From: Xanthomonas hydrangeae | GTDB lineage: Bacteria > Pseudomonadota > Gammaproteobacteria > Xanthomonadales > Xanthomonadaceae | Direction of reading: 5' to 3' | Length of the DNA: 64,000 bases | Assembly (NCBI GenBank): GCA_905142475.1 | Contig: LR990730.1 | Coordinates: forward strand, 3,968,001-4,032,000 | In this document: piece by piece, positions 38,457 to 46,708 of the stretch | Numbering within the stretch: the first letter of the stretch is position 1 | Layout: every line of letters starts with the position of its first letter | Made by a program: the position numbers and the translations under genes | The notes under the pieces: generated by a model | Seen by the model: only the letters and a program-made list of their open reading frames with translations | The model's database searches: none | What the model was told of the DNA's origin: nothing

Positions 38457-38924
38457 ATGAGCGGATTCACTGCCACCGGCACCACCAGCGCCACGCCTGA
38501 TGCGATCGCCAATGCGCCGTTCTGGCCGGCGATCGCACCGGCCGATGTGCGGGCGAGCATGCGCCTGGATGGCACCGTCACCGATGCGCGTCTGCGCCAG
38601 GCCATCGTCGCCGCCATGTTGGCGGTTAACGACGAACTGCAGGCCTGGGCGCAGGCGCAACAGGCCGCCGGCTGGGCCGCGTTGGCCGAGGTGCCCAGCA
38701 CCACCGTCGATGGCCTCTCGCGTCGCGTACAGCTGTACCTACGTGCCGTCGCATGTGCCACCGCCGTCGAGGTGGCAGAGCGCTACCGCAGCTTTGATGC
38801 CACCGACAGCGCCAACCAGCGCGCCGACGACCTGTCTCCCAGCATCACCGAGCTGCGCCGCGACCAGCGCTGGGCCGTGCGCGATCTGCAGAACCTGCCG
38901 CGCAGCACGGTGGAACTCATCTGA
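38457..38924 (+). CDS. head completion/stabilisation protein (P2 gpL family)
   Basis: 155 residues from ATG 38457. FWPAIAPADVRASMRLDGTVTDARLRQAIVAAMLAVNDEL and ITELRRDQRWAVRDLQNLPRSTVELI match gpL, which seals the filled head. The 98 bases before it hold no gene. Confidence 0.92.
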   Translation: MSGFTATGTTSATPDAIANAPFWPAIAPADVRASMRLDGTVTDARLRQAIVAAMLAVNDELQAWAQAQQAAGWAALAEVPSTTVDGLSRRVQLYLRAVACATAVEVAERYRSFDATDSANQRADDLSPSITELRRDQRWAVRDLQNLPRSTVELI

Positions 38925-39148
38925 TGCGCGTGCATGTGATGCGCGTGCATGCCATGCAAGGCGACACCGTCGACCTGCTGTGCTGGCGCCACCTGGGCAG
39001 CACGGCCGGCCTGGTCGAGCGCACCTACCTCCTCAATCCCGGCCTGGCCGAACTGGGCGCCGTGCTGCCGCATGGCACGCCAGTGGAGTTGCCCGAGGTA
39101 ACCACCACCACAGCAGCGATGACGCCGCTTGTGCAGCTATGGGACTGA
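38924..39148 (+). CDS. tail protein X (P2 gpX family)
   Basis: 74 residues, overlapping gpL by one base (TGATG). MQGDTVDLLCWRHLGSTAGLVERTYLLNPGLAELG...LPHGTPVELPE is LysM-like and typical of gpX, a small protein needed for tail assembly. The repeated MRVH at the N-terminus offers an alternative start 15 bases downstream. Confidence 0.9.
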   Translation: MRVHVMRVHAMQGDTVDLLCWRHLGSTAGLVERTYLLNPGLAELGAVLPHGTPVELPEVTTTTAAMTPLVQLWD

Positions 39149-39152
39149 CCTG

Positions 39153-39509
39153 ATGACCGAACCCACCTCCGTATCGAGCGTCTTTCTGATCGCCACCGGT
39201 GTGGGCCTTGCCTCCGTGCTGCCTGGCATCGACGGCGATGCCCTGATCGGCGCCTTCGCCGGCGGCGCGCTGTTCGTGGTGTCCGCCGCCAAGCAGCCGC
39301 TGCTGGCGCGGCTGATCTATTTCCCGGTGAGCGTCATCGCCGGCTACCAGCTGGCGCCGGAGCTGCTGCGCTGGTTGCCGATCAAGTCCAGCGGCGTGGC
39401 CGCCTTCGCCAGCGCGGCGTGCGCGATCACCGTCACGCTGGGCCTGATCGAAAAGAGCAAGTCCTTCGACTTTTCCTTCCTACGTCGTGGAGGTCCGCCC
39501 AGTGCATAG
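39153..39509 (+). CDS. putative holin
   Basis: 118 residues from ATG 39153. Three to four hydrophobic segments: VFLIATGVGLASVLPGI, ALIGAFAGGALFVVSA, LIYFPVSVIAGYQLA and GVAAFASAACAITVTLGLI, with a charged C-terminus (EKSKSFDF). Position before a second membrane protein and the endolysin supports a holin. Confidence 0.8.
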   Translation: MTEPTSVSSVFLIATGVGLASVLPGIDGDALIGAFAGGALFVVSAAKQPLLARLIYFPVSVIAGYQLAPELLRWLPIKSSGVAAFASAACAITVTLGLIEKSKSFDFSFLRRGGPPSA

Positions 39510-39777
39510 CCTGGTCACCGTCCTGACGTTGATGGCCTCGCTCGCCATCTGCGTCCGCCTGCTTACCTACCACCGGCCGGTCGATGCGCGCCATCGACGC
39601 GGCGCGGGCTGGTGCGCGTGGCTGCTGATCGCCAGCACCGGCGGCCAGGCGCTGCACATCCTGCTGGCCGGCGCCGGCTCGCAAGTCAGTCTTTGGCACC
39701 TGGGCACGTTGATCGTGCTGGCGGTGCTCACCTACCGCGCCCAGGGCAATGTGGCGCGCATCCTGAAGGTCGATTGA
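39502..39777 (+). CDS. second putative holin/antiholin membrane protein
   Basis: 91 residues from GTG 39502, chosen because GGAGG lies 8 bases upstream; overlaps the first holin by 8 bases. Three hydrophobic stretches (LVTVLTLMASLAICVRLL, GWCAWLLIASTGGQALHILL, LIVLAVLTY). Paired small membrane proteins before an endolysin commonly act as holin and antiholin; which is which is unknown. Confidence 0.75.
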   Translation: MHSLVTVLTLMASLAICVRLLTYHRPVDARHRRGAGWCAWLLIASTGGQALHILLAGAGSQVSLWHLGTLIVLAVLTYRAQGNVARILKVD

Positions 39778-40415
39778 TGTTCACCGATACCCAGCTCGCC
39801 TCGATCATGCAGTGCTCCACGCAACGCGCACAGCGCTGGCACGGCCCACTGCTTGCCGCTGCCAACCGCTTTGGCATCACCACCAAGCGTCGCGCCGCGC
39901 ATTGGCTCGGCCAGGTCGGCCACGAAAGCCTGAGCCTGTCGCGCATGGAAGAAGGCCTGACCTACACCACCAGCGCTCGACTGTTGGAGGTGTATGGCGC
40001 GCGTATCACGCCGGCTCAGGCGCCCAAGTTCCTGCGCAATCCGGTCGGCCTGGCCAACTTCGTCTACGCCGATCGCCTGGGCAACGGCGACGCCGCCAGC
40101 GGAGACGGTCACCGCTACCGGGGCCGTGGCCCGATGCAGCACACTTTCCGGGGCAACTACCGCCGTATCGGTGAGCTGATTGGACTGCCGGTGGAAGACC
40201 AGCCGGATCTGCTGCTGCAGATCGAATCCAGCGCACTGGGTGCGGCGGCGTACTGGCTCGACAACGGCCTCAACGTGTTGGCCGATGCCGGCGATGTGCT
40301 TGGCCTGGGCCGCAAGATCAACCTGGGCAACGTGCGCGCCAAGCGCTTGCCCGAAGGCCACAGCGATCGCGTCACGCGCACGCAGCGCGCCCTGCAGATC
40401 CTGGGCGTGAGCTGA
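39777..40415 (+). CDS. endolysin, glycoside hydrolase family 19
   Basis: 212 residues; TGATG junction with the previous gene. Chitinase-like lysozyme that cleaves murein at lysis: catalytic Glu in LGQVGHESLSLSRMEEGLTY, then RYRGRGPMQHTFRGNYRRIG and INLGNVRAKRLPEGHSDRV. No signal peptide, so it needs the holin. Confidence 0.92.
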   Translation: MFTDTQLASIMQCSTQRAQRWHGPLLAAANRFGITTKRRAAHWLGQVGHESLSLSRMEEGLTYTTSARLLEVYGARITPAQAPKFLRNPVGLANFVYADRLGNGDAASGDGHRYRGRGPMQHTFRGNYRRIGELIGLPVEDQPDLLLQIESSALGAAAYWLDNGLNVLADAGDVLGLGRKINLGNVRAKRLPEGHSDRVTRTQRALQILGVS

Positions 40416-40903
40416 TGGTCACGCGCCTGATCATCCTGCTGGCGCTGATTGCGGTGCTCGTCGGTGGCTGCGTGTGGCAGGAGCGGCGCGTCAGCGCCGC
40501 GCATACGGAGCGCAAGCAAGCGCTAGACGCAAAAGCTGCCGCCATTGCCGAACGCGACAGCGCAAGAGCTTCCACAAAAACCGTTGTCGAGTACGTCGAC
40601 CGCGTGCAGATCGTGCGCGAAGCCGGCGCCACCATCACCCGCGAGATCCCGATCTATGTCACCCAGAGAGCCGATGCTGCTTGCGCTATCCCTGCTGGCT
40701 TTGTGCGGATGCACGACGCCGCCGCCACGGGTGACCCTGCCAGGCCGCCCACCGGAAATCCTGATGCGCCGGCCGCCGGCATTACGCTCTCTGCCGTCGC
40801 CGACACTGTCGCCGACAACTACACCAGCTGCCACGCCACCGCCGAGCAGCTGACCTCGCTGCAGGACTGGATCGACCTGCACGCACCGGAGCCGGCGCCG
40901 TGA
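40415..40903 (+). CDS. Rz-like i-spanin (LysB)
   Basis: 162 residues. One N-terminal membrane anchor (LIILLALIAVLVGGCVW) followed by a periplasmic charged coil (ERRVSAAHTERKQALDAKAAAIAERDS). Inner-membrane half of the spanin that disrupts the outer membrane at lysis. Contains the Rz1 gene in another frame. Confidence 0.88.
   Translation: MVTRLIILLALIAVLVGGCVWQERRVSAAHTERKQALDAKAAAIAERDSARASTKTVVEYVDRVQIVREAGATITREIPIYVTQRADAACAIPAGFVRMHDAAATGDPARPPTGNPDAPAAGITLSAVADTVADNYTSCHATAEQLTSLQDWIDLHAPEPAP
40674..40853 (+). CDS. Rz1-like o-spanin lipoprotein nested in Rz
   Basis: 59 residues in the +1 frame relative to Rz. ATG 40674 is preceded by AGAGAG. MLLALSLLALCGC is a lipoprotein signal with Cys13 as the lipidated residue, followed by a Pro-rich mature part (TTPPPRVTLPGRPPEIL). 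Entirely inside the Rz frame, as in lambda and P2 (lysC). Longer starts in this frame lack a signal sequence. Confidence 0.8.
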   Translation: MLLALSLLALCGCTTPPPRVTLPGRPPEILMRRPPALRSLPSPTLSPTTTPAATPPPSS

Positions 40904-41319
40904 TCAAGCCTGCCAGCCTGCGCGCGCATCTCGTGGCCGCGCTGCCGGACCTGGCGCGCGATGCCGATCGGCTGCTGGTGTTCATCGACGCCGGCAGCCT
41001 GGTCAGCACGTTCCAACGCGGACTGTCGTTCGAGTACCAATACACGCTCAATCTGATCGTGACCGACTACGCCGGCCACCCCGACAGCGTGATGCTGCCG
41101 CTGCTGGAATGGGTGCAGACCAATCAATCTGAGTTGCTGTCCAACTCGTCGCGCCGTGGCGACATCGCCTTCGAAGCCGACATCCTCGCCAACGATGCCG
41201 TGGACCTGTCGATCAAGCTGCCGCTGACCGAGCGCGTCGTCGTGACCGCGAAGACGGGTGGCGGCTACGACATGACGCATGCGCCAGAACCTGTGATCGA
41301 TCCCACATGGATGAGCTGA
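40900..41319 (+). CDS. tail completion protein (P2 gpR family)
   Basis: 139 residues from GTG 40900, overlapping the Rz stop (GTGA). IKPASLRAHLVAALPDLARDADRLLVFIDAGSL and FEYQYTLNLIVTDYAGHPDSVMLPLLEWV are typical of gpR, required for tail completion with gpS. Confidence 0.92.
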   Translation: MIKPASLRAHLVAALPDLARDADRLLVFIDAGSLVSTFQRGLSFEYQYTLNLIVTDYAGHPDSVMLPLLEWVQTNQSELLSNSSRRGDIAFEADILANDAVDLSIKLPLTERVVVTAKTGGGYDMTHAPEPVIDPTWMS

Positions 41320-41840
41320 CCGCGCTGGAGCACTGGGCCGCGCCGTTGCTGGCGCGCTTGCAGCCTAGTGAAAGGCGCACGCTAGCACGCAAGATCGGAA
41401 CGGAGCTGCGGCGCTCGCAGAGCCAACGTATCGGAAAGCAGCAAGCGCCAGATGGCACGCCCTACGCACCGCGAAAGCAGCAGCTGCGGCAGAAGTCCGG
41501 GCGCGTCAAACGCGCGAGGATGTTTGCCAAGCTGCGGCAAGCGAAGTACTTCAAGGTCAGCGCCAATCCTAACGCTGTGAGCGTTGGGTTTGTGGGGCGC
41601 GTGTCACGCATAGCGCGAGTGCATCAAGAGGGGCTAAACGAGCAAGTACGGCCCAGTGGACCGAAAGCACGATATGCGAAGCGCGTGTTAATAGGCCTCA
41701 CAGTAGAAGACCGACTTACTATGGAATACACTATTTTAAACTACCTTTCCGGCAAACAAATTCAAAAAAAATCATCTTGCAGAGATAATTCCCGGCAAGA
41801 TGATTTTTATACAAATAAATCAATAGAACACTGTGACTGA
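41307..41840 (+). CDS. phage virion morphogenesis protein (P2 gpS family), altered C-terminus
   Basis: 177 residues; overlaps gpR by 13 bases. ALLARLQPSERRTLARKIGTELRRSQSQRI, QQAPDGTPYAPRK and RVHQEGLNE are the gpS core. The usual protein ends soon after the RVLIGLTVEDR region; here about 30 AT-rich codons follow (SGKQIQKKSSCRDNSRQ...), crossing a terminator-like hairpin into the cargo DNA. The tail is probably non-native. Confidence 0.88.
   Translation: MDELTALEHWAAPLLARLQPSERRTLARKIGTELRRSQSQRIGKQQAPDGTPYAPRKQQLRQKSGRVKRARMFAKLRQAKYFKVSANPNAVSVGFVGRVSRIARVHQEGLNEQVRPSGPKARYAKRVLIGLTVEDRLTMEYTILNYLSGKQIQKKSSCRDNSRQDDFYTNKSIEHCD
41764..41808. terminator. bidirectional terminator hairpin at the S/cargo boundary
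   Basis: AAATCATCTTGC and GCAAGATGATTT, perfect 12-bp arms, 14-base loop, with A7 on one side and T5 on the other. It lies inside the last codons of gpS and beyond the stop of the convergent secreted-protein gene. Confidence 0.85.
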
Positions 41841-42833
41841 AGTATCAGTCGTCTGCGTACCATAATTACATTGCGGAGTTAGTCCGCCAGCGTCTGGCCC
41901 ATTGCTATCCCATGGCGGGGATGAAACGCGAATCATATTCCGGTCATAGACAGCAATGTTGCTAAATGTTAAAAACCCGCCGTCCGGAAACTCATTACAG
42001 CTAGCAACATCGTACACCTCAAGTGCCCCCCCGAAGATCCAATTCGGGTTTCCGTAAGGTGCAGTTGTTAGCCTTACACTACGCCCGGTGGTGATATTTT
42101 TCGTATCGATATTCCACTTGTTACAAGCTACACCGGCCGCACAGGTGGAATAAGTGTCGCCTACAATTTGATCACCTGACTTCGCAGGAATATAGTCACT
42201 AGTCCACACTGTCCCGTCTTTGCAACAATTCCAGCTACTGAGGTCCCAAGTGTTGGATTCACCTCGATACCCTAATACCGGCTGCAGAATTGTATCGCCT
42301 TGCATCCCAGGAAAAAAAAAGATTGTTTGCTTTGATCGAGTTCTTGGGTTCGGCGGAACCTTCCAACTAGCGACGATTCTCCCAATCGGTGTAGAGGTGA
42401 TGTAGCTTCCGTCGGCTAGATAGTCATGCGAAATGGCCGGCGGGGGGACTGACTTGATTTTTGACGGCGAAGCTCTATCACCTGTTCGAGCAAGCTTACC
42501 CTCCAACGTTAGTCCATCAGGCCTAACGCGAATACCATCACGCGTAAAGTTATCCTGATTACATATTTTCCGTTGCTCTAACGAGCCGGTGACACGTTGG
42601 ATTGCTCCATCGCTCGTGATTTGATCCCCCTCATGGACATGCTGGACGCAAGCAGGAGAAAAATAACCGAAAGGTGTTACCACGTAATCGGCAGGGACTC
42701 CAATTGGTCTAGTTCCAAGGTTTCGCTCAGCAGCTGAAGCGAAGTCAGCCCCCGTAAACGAAGCAATCAAAATAAGACCCGCGGCAAACCTTCCCACGCT
42801 AAATTCAACGTGAGACCTCTTTAGAATTCCCAT
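41820..42833 (-). CDS. secreted protein of unknown function, lysogenic cargo
   Basis: 337 residues, reverse to all neighbours. Signal peptide with core FAAGLILIASFTG and cleavage after ADFASA. The mature part has YFSPACVQHVHEGDQI, then ISHDYLADGSYITSTPIGRIVASWKVP, TIFFFPGMQGDTILQPVLGYRG, WDLSSWNCCKDG and SGDQIVGDTYS: alternating beta-strand character and paired Cys, as in extracellular beta-sandwich/lectin-like proteins. Only a vague resemblance to fungal and actinobacterial secreted proteins with an ILQPVL motif. Low GC marks it as recently acquired. Could be a virulence or surface-modifying factor; function unproven. Confidence 0.7.
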   Translation of the reverse strand: MGILKRSHVEFSVGRFAAGLILIASFTGADFASAAERNLGTRPIGVPADYVVTPFGYFSPACVQHVHEGDQITSDGAIQRVTGSLEQRKICNQDNFTRDGIRVRPDGLTLEGKLARTGDRASPSKIKSVPPPAISHDYLADGSYITSTPIGRIVASWKVPPNPRTRSKQTIFFFPGMQGDTILQPVLGYRGESNTWDLSSWNCCKDGTVWTSDYIPAKSGDQIVGDTYSTCAAGVACNKWNIDTKNITTGRSVRLTTAPYGNPNWIFGGALEVYDVASCNEFPDGGFLTFSNIAVYDRNMIRVSSPPWDSNGPDAGGLTPQCNYGTQTTDTSVTVFY

Positions 42834-43190
42834 AAAGACCCCCTTTGAATTATGAAATAATATTACAGCCTTGCATATGCAGATCAGGATAAAATTAAAA
42901 TTTTCATAGAAATAAAATTACCGACAGGCGAAAATGCAGCCAAATAAACTAGAAATATCATCACTGCAAAAGTAGAGCCCAGCACCCCATAGCTCACCGC
43001 TTTCGTCCACTTGCGGCCAGATTCTTTCAGCTCCAATAGTGTGCCGACAGCATATTTGCGAAGATTTGTTACTTGTTACGATTTTAAAAATGCTTCTGCA
43101 GATTGTAGGTCTACATTTTACACCTCGATCCTCTTGAGCTTACTAAAGGAGCGAACGATCTTAAAAGGCACAGTCCAACGCAATATTCTG
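42834..43190. other. AT-rich divergent spacer between the cargo gene and gpJ
   Basis: No gene seen. It must hold the promoter of the cargo gene (left part, very AT-rich) and that of the J operon. A perfect TGTAG-GT-CTACA dyad is at 43104-43115, about 80 bases before gpJ, a candidate activator site. AAAGGAG at 43145 is too far to serve gpJ. Confidence 0.4.
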
Positions 43191-44081
43191 ATGACTTCCT
43201 TCACCGCAGTTGACCTTTCCCGTTTACCGGCTCCAGACCTCATTGAAGCGCTGGACTTTGAGACGATCTTCGCTGAGGCGCTTGCCCAATTCCGGCTTGT
43301 TATGCCGGAATTCTCTGCACTCGCCGAGTCGGATCCCGTCTTCAAGATTCTGCAGCTGTTCGCGGCACGCGAGCTGCTGATCCGCCAGCGCGCCAACGAT
43401 AAGGCTCAGCAAACCATGCTGGCCTTCGCCACCGGCACCAACCTCGATCACCTGGGCGCGCTATTCGGCGTGGCGCGCCTTGTGCTCGATCCGGGCCAAC
43501 CAGAGAACGGCATTGCACCGACCTACGAGTCCGACGTGGACTTCCGCCGCCGGATCCAGCTGGCGCCGGAGGGATTTAGTGTTGCCGGCCCCGAGGGCGC
43601 CTACATCTATCACGCGCTCAGCGCGTCGGCCGATGTCTTGGATGCCAGCGCCACCAGCCCCGCGCCTGGCCAAGTCCTGGTCACGGTCCAATCCCGCACT
43701 GGCGATGGCACGGCTCCCCAGGCGTTGCTGGATGAGGTCGCGGCGATCCTCACCAACGATGATGTGCGCCCGCTGACCGACGATGTTGCGGTCCAGAGCG
43801 CCCAGATCGTCCCGTATGCCATTCGTGGGCGCGTCTACACCTACGCTGGCCCGGACTCGGCAGTGGTCATGCGCGAGGCGATGCGCAGCCTGCAGGCGTA
43901 TCTGGACGAAGCTCACCGCATCGGCCGGGACGTGCCCGAGTCAGCGATCAAGGCCAAGCTGTTCGCCGATGGCGTGCAGCGGGTTGAACTGGACTTGCCT
44001 GCAGCCGACATTCGGATCAGCCGCACCCAGGCTGCCTACTGCACCTCGATCGACATCGTGCACGCCGGTATCGATGAGTAA
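43191..44081 (+). CDS. baseplate assembly protein J (P2 gpJ family)
   Basis: 296 residues from ATG 43191; the upstream in-frame extension is AT-rich spacer. FTAVDLSRLPAPDLIEALDFETIFAEALAQF and ATGTNLDHLGALFGVARLV are diagnostic of gpJ, which sits at the baseplate edge. Overlaps gpI by 8 bases. Confidence 0.93.
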   Translation: MTSFTAVDLSRLPAPDLIEALDFETIFAEALAQFRLVMPEFSALAESDPVFKILQLFAARELLIRQRANDKAQQTMLAFATGTNLDHLGALFGVARLVLDPGQPENGIAPTYESDVDFRRRIQLAPEGFSVAGPEGAYIYHALSASADVLDASATSPAPGQVLVTVQSRTGDGTAPQALLDEVAAILTNDDVRPLTDDVAVQSAQIVPYAIRGRVYTYAGPDSAVVMREAMRSLQAYLDEAHRIGRDVPESAIKAKLFADGVQRVELDLPAADIRISRTQAAYCTSIDIVHAGIDE

Positions 44082-44622
44082 CTCCTCGCTCCCGCCCAAT
44101 GCCACGCCGATGGAGCGCTCCCTGGCCGCTGTCGCCTCGCGTCTGGAAGCAATCCCTCTGCCCTACCCAGATCTGTGGAATCCGGACACATGCCCGGCCG
44201 GCCATCTGCCGTGGCTGGCGTGGACGCTCTCGGTTGATGACTGGAAGGCCGACTGGAGCGATGCGGTCAAGCGCTCGCGCCTGCGCAGCGCCATGGCAAT
44301 CCAGCGCCGCAAGGGCACCGCCAACAGCGTCCGCATGGTGGTCGCCTCGTTCGGAGGTGCAGTGGCCATCCGCGAGTGGTGGCAGCAGCAGCCACGCGGC
44401 CAGCCGCACACCTTCGAGCTGACGCTCACGCTCAACGGCTCCGATGGGCGAGCTGCGAGCGCTCGGTTTGTCGATGAGGTCATCGCCGAGGTCGAGCGCA
44501 CCAAACCCGTTCGCTCGCACTTCGGCTTCGTGCAGGGGCTGCAAGCCACCGGCACTGTCTCGCTGGTTACCGGTATTCGCATCATCAACTACCGCCGTCT
44601 GTCGATGACGGCGCAGGGATAA
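44074..44622 (+). CDS. phage tail protein I (P2 gpI family)
   Basis: 182 residues. LPPNATPMERSLAAVASRLEAIPLPYPDLWNPDTCPAGHLPWLAWTLSVDDW is the gpI signature; SRLRSAMAIQRRKGTANSVRMVV follows. Baseplate component linking J and the tail fibre. Confidence 0.93.
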   Translation: MSNSSLPPNATPMERSLAAVASRLEAIPLPYPDLWNPDTCPAGHLPWLAWTLSVDDWKADWSDAVKRSRLRSAMAIQRRKGTANSVRMVVASFGGAVAIREWWQQQPRGQPHTFELTLTLNGSDGRAASARFVDEVIAEVERTKPVRSHFGFVQGLQATGTVSLVTGIRIINYRRLSMTAQG

Positions 44623-44625
44623 ACC

Positions 44626-45837
44626 ATGGCACTACAACTGGTCCTCACCACCGCTGGTCGCGCGGCGTTGATCAACGCCGAGAAGAACGGCACCACTTCT
44701 ACCAAGGTGGCCAGCATCGGTTTCACTGCGGCGGCATTCGCTGCAACGGAAGACCTGAAGGCAGTACCAGGCCAGCACCTGACGCTCTCCAGCATCTCGG
44801 GCGGCACGACGTCGTCCACCACCATCCACGTCACTGTCAGCGACACGAGCCGGGCCACCTATGAGGTGCGCGGCTTTGGGCTGTATCTGGACAACGGCAC
44901 GCTGCTGGGCAGCTACTCCCAGACCGAGCTAATCATGGAAAAGGCCGCCGCCTCGGATCTGCTGATGTCGGCCGACATCCTGTTTTCGGGGGTCACCGTG
45001 TCTTCGGTGACGTTCGGCAATGCCAACTTCACCAACCCGGCTGCGACCACCGAAAAGGAAGGCATTGTCGAACTTGCCACGCGCGCAGAAGCGATTGCAG
45101 GTGTGGACCCACAACGTGCCGTCACACCAGACGCATTGAAAGCCGCGATTGATAGCCGCAGTGGGTGTGCGCGCTTTGAGGCGTCCGGCACCTTTGTTGT
45201 TCCGGCAGGAGTAACGGCGATCTACGTCAGCGGCTGTGCCGGCGGTGGCGGCGGCGGCGGCGGCGGAACGCGCGCCGAGAAGTCCAATGGGACGGGGCTC
45301 TACACCGCGACCGGCGGCGGCGGCGGAGGTGCAGGCCAGTCGATCCAGCGCGTGCGTTTTGCGGTCACGCCTGGGGTCAGCCATCCCATCGTCATCGGTG
45401 CCGGCGGATCGGCTGGGACAGGCTCAAGGACAGACGGTGCATCTGGAACCGCTGGTAGTGCGGGGGGTGCAACGGTCATTGGCAACCTCATCACCCTGGC
45501 CGGAGGCCAGGGCGGCGGCGGCGGGCTGACGGGCGCCAATCAGGTCGGCGGCGCTGCTGGCGGAGATGGCTATCCGGCGGGCGGCGACTCGGCATCTATC
45601 GCCGCGGTTTCGCCCTATGGCCCCGCCGGCACCGGTGGCTCGTGTGCGTTCGGCGGTGGCGGGCCTGGCGGTCGCAGTGCAGGCGACACCACGTCGGCCA
45701 GTCGCAAGGGCTTCGGTTTTGGCGCTGGCGGCGGTGGTGGTGGTGGTGGTGGTGTGTCCAACGGTGCCGGCGCTGGCACGTTCGGCAAGGATGGGGCCAC
45801 CGGGTGCCCCGGCTTCGTTTTCATTGAGTGGTGCTGA
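44626..45837 (+). CDS. tail fibre/adhesin (gpH-like) with glycine-rich C-terminus
   Basis: 403 residues. The N-terminal 150 residues are a virion-attachment domain (LVLTTAGRAALINAEKNGTTSTKVASIGF), then KEGIVELATRAEAIAGVDPQRAVTPDALKAAI, the usual fibre repeat joint. The C-terminal 220 residues are Gly-rich with runs of up to nine Gly, resembling polyglycine-helix receptor-binding tips. Probably decides host range. No gpG-type chaperone follows, only a 75-residue protein. Confidence 0.85.
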   Translation: MALQLVLTTAGRAALINAEKNGTTSTKVASIGFTAAAFAATEDLKAVPGQHLTLSSISGGTTSSTTIHVTVSDTSRATYEVRGFGLYLDNGTLLGSYSQTELIMEKAAASDLLMSADILFSGVTVSSVTFGNANFTNPAATTEKEGIVELATRAEAIAGVDPQRAVTPDALKAAIDSRSGCARFEASGTFVVPAGVTAIYVSGCAGGGGGGGGGTRAEKSNGTGLYTATGGGGGGAGQSIQRVRFAVTPGVSHPIVIGAGGSAGTGSRTDGASGTAGSAGGATVIGNLITLAGGQGGGGGLTGANQVGGAAGGDGYPAGGDSASIAAVSPYGPAGTGGSCAFGGGGPGGRSAGDTTSASRKGFGFGAGGGGGGGGGVSNGAGAGTFGKDGATGCPGFVFIEWC

Positions 45838-45838
45838 G

Positions 45839-46066
45839 ATGACGATTGGACGTTACGCGATGATCCAAGCCGGGACCGACGTGGTGGTCAACATCATCGT
45901 TTCCGATAGCGCCTTCACCATTGACGGTTTCGAGTTCCGCGCACTCCAAGACAAGACCGTGTGCGAGCCTGGCATGTACTTCAATCGTGGCGATGGGCTG
46001 TACTACTTCGACGCGCAGTTCACCCAGCGCGAAGTCATCGCACCTGAGCCGCCTGCGAACTTGTAG
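45839..46066 (+). CDS. small protein after the tail fibre, unknown
   Basis: 75 residues from ATG 45839, two bases after the fibre stop region. Starts MTIGRYAMIQAGTDVVVNIIV; acidic-aromatic middle (EPGMYFNRGDGLYYFDAQF). Position suggests a fibre-assembly or minor tail protein, but no family is recognised. Longer readings upstream lie antiphase to the Gly-rich fibre. Confidence 0.6.
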   Translation: MTIGRYAMIQAGTDVVVNIIVSDSAFTIDGFEFRALQDKTVCEPGMYFNRGDGLYYFDAQFTQREVIAPEPPANL

Positions 46067-46144
46067 CGCCGCTGTGCTGCGTAGATCACGCAGCTACAGC
46101 ACAACTGCGGTGTCATCCTGCACGCGCGCGACGACCATGACTGC

Positions 46145-46708
46145 ATGGGCAACGCATCCTCCGCACTGAGTAACGCCATTCGCCTCGGCACCGTTGCCGA
46201 AGTGAATCTTGCCAACGCGCGATGCCGCGTGCAGGTCGGCGAGATGCTGACCGACTATCTGCCCTGGGTGGTCACCCTGGCAGGCACCACCATCATCTGG
46301 TCGGCGCCGGCAATCGGCGAACAAGTCGTGGTCCTGTCGCCGGCTGGCGACCTGGCCGATGGCGTGGTGCTACGGGGCCTGTACTCCGACCAATTCGCAG
46401 CGCCAGCCGCGTCCGATACGCTGGAGGTGCTGCGCTTTGCCGATGGCGCGCAGATCCAGTACGACACCGAGGCGCATGCCCTGCAGGCCACACTGCCCAG
46501 CGGCGGCACCGCGTCCATTACTGCCGATGGCGGCATCACGCTCAATGGCCCGCTGACCGTCAACGGCAAGACGATGCTCAATGGTGATGCCACCATCACC
46601 GGTACCGCGAAGGCGACCACCGATGTCATCGGCGGCGGGATCAGCCTCAAGAACCACAAGACCACCGGTGTGACCGCCGGCAGCGCGCTCAGCGGCGGCC
46701 CGCAGTGA
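46145..46708 (+). CDS. baseplate spike protein V (P2 gpV family)
   Basis: 187 residues from ATG 46145. SNAIRLGTVAEVNLANARCRVQVGEMLTDYLPWVV (OB-fold) and IGEQVVVLSPAGDLADGVVLRGLYSD identify gpV. C-terminal beta-helix spike with the HKTTGV motif; P2 gpV binds iron at its tip through HxH, and here only a single His is visible. Confidence 0.92.
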   Translation: MGNASSALSNAIRLGTVAEVNLANARCRVQVGEMLTDYLPWVVTLAGTTIIWSAPAIGEQVVVLSPAGDLADGVVLRGLYSDQFAAPAASDTLEVLRFADGAQIQYDTEAHALQATLPSGGTASITADGGITLNGPLTVNGKTMLNGDATITGTAKATTDVIGGGISLKNHKTTGVTAGSALSGGPQ

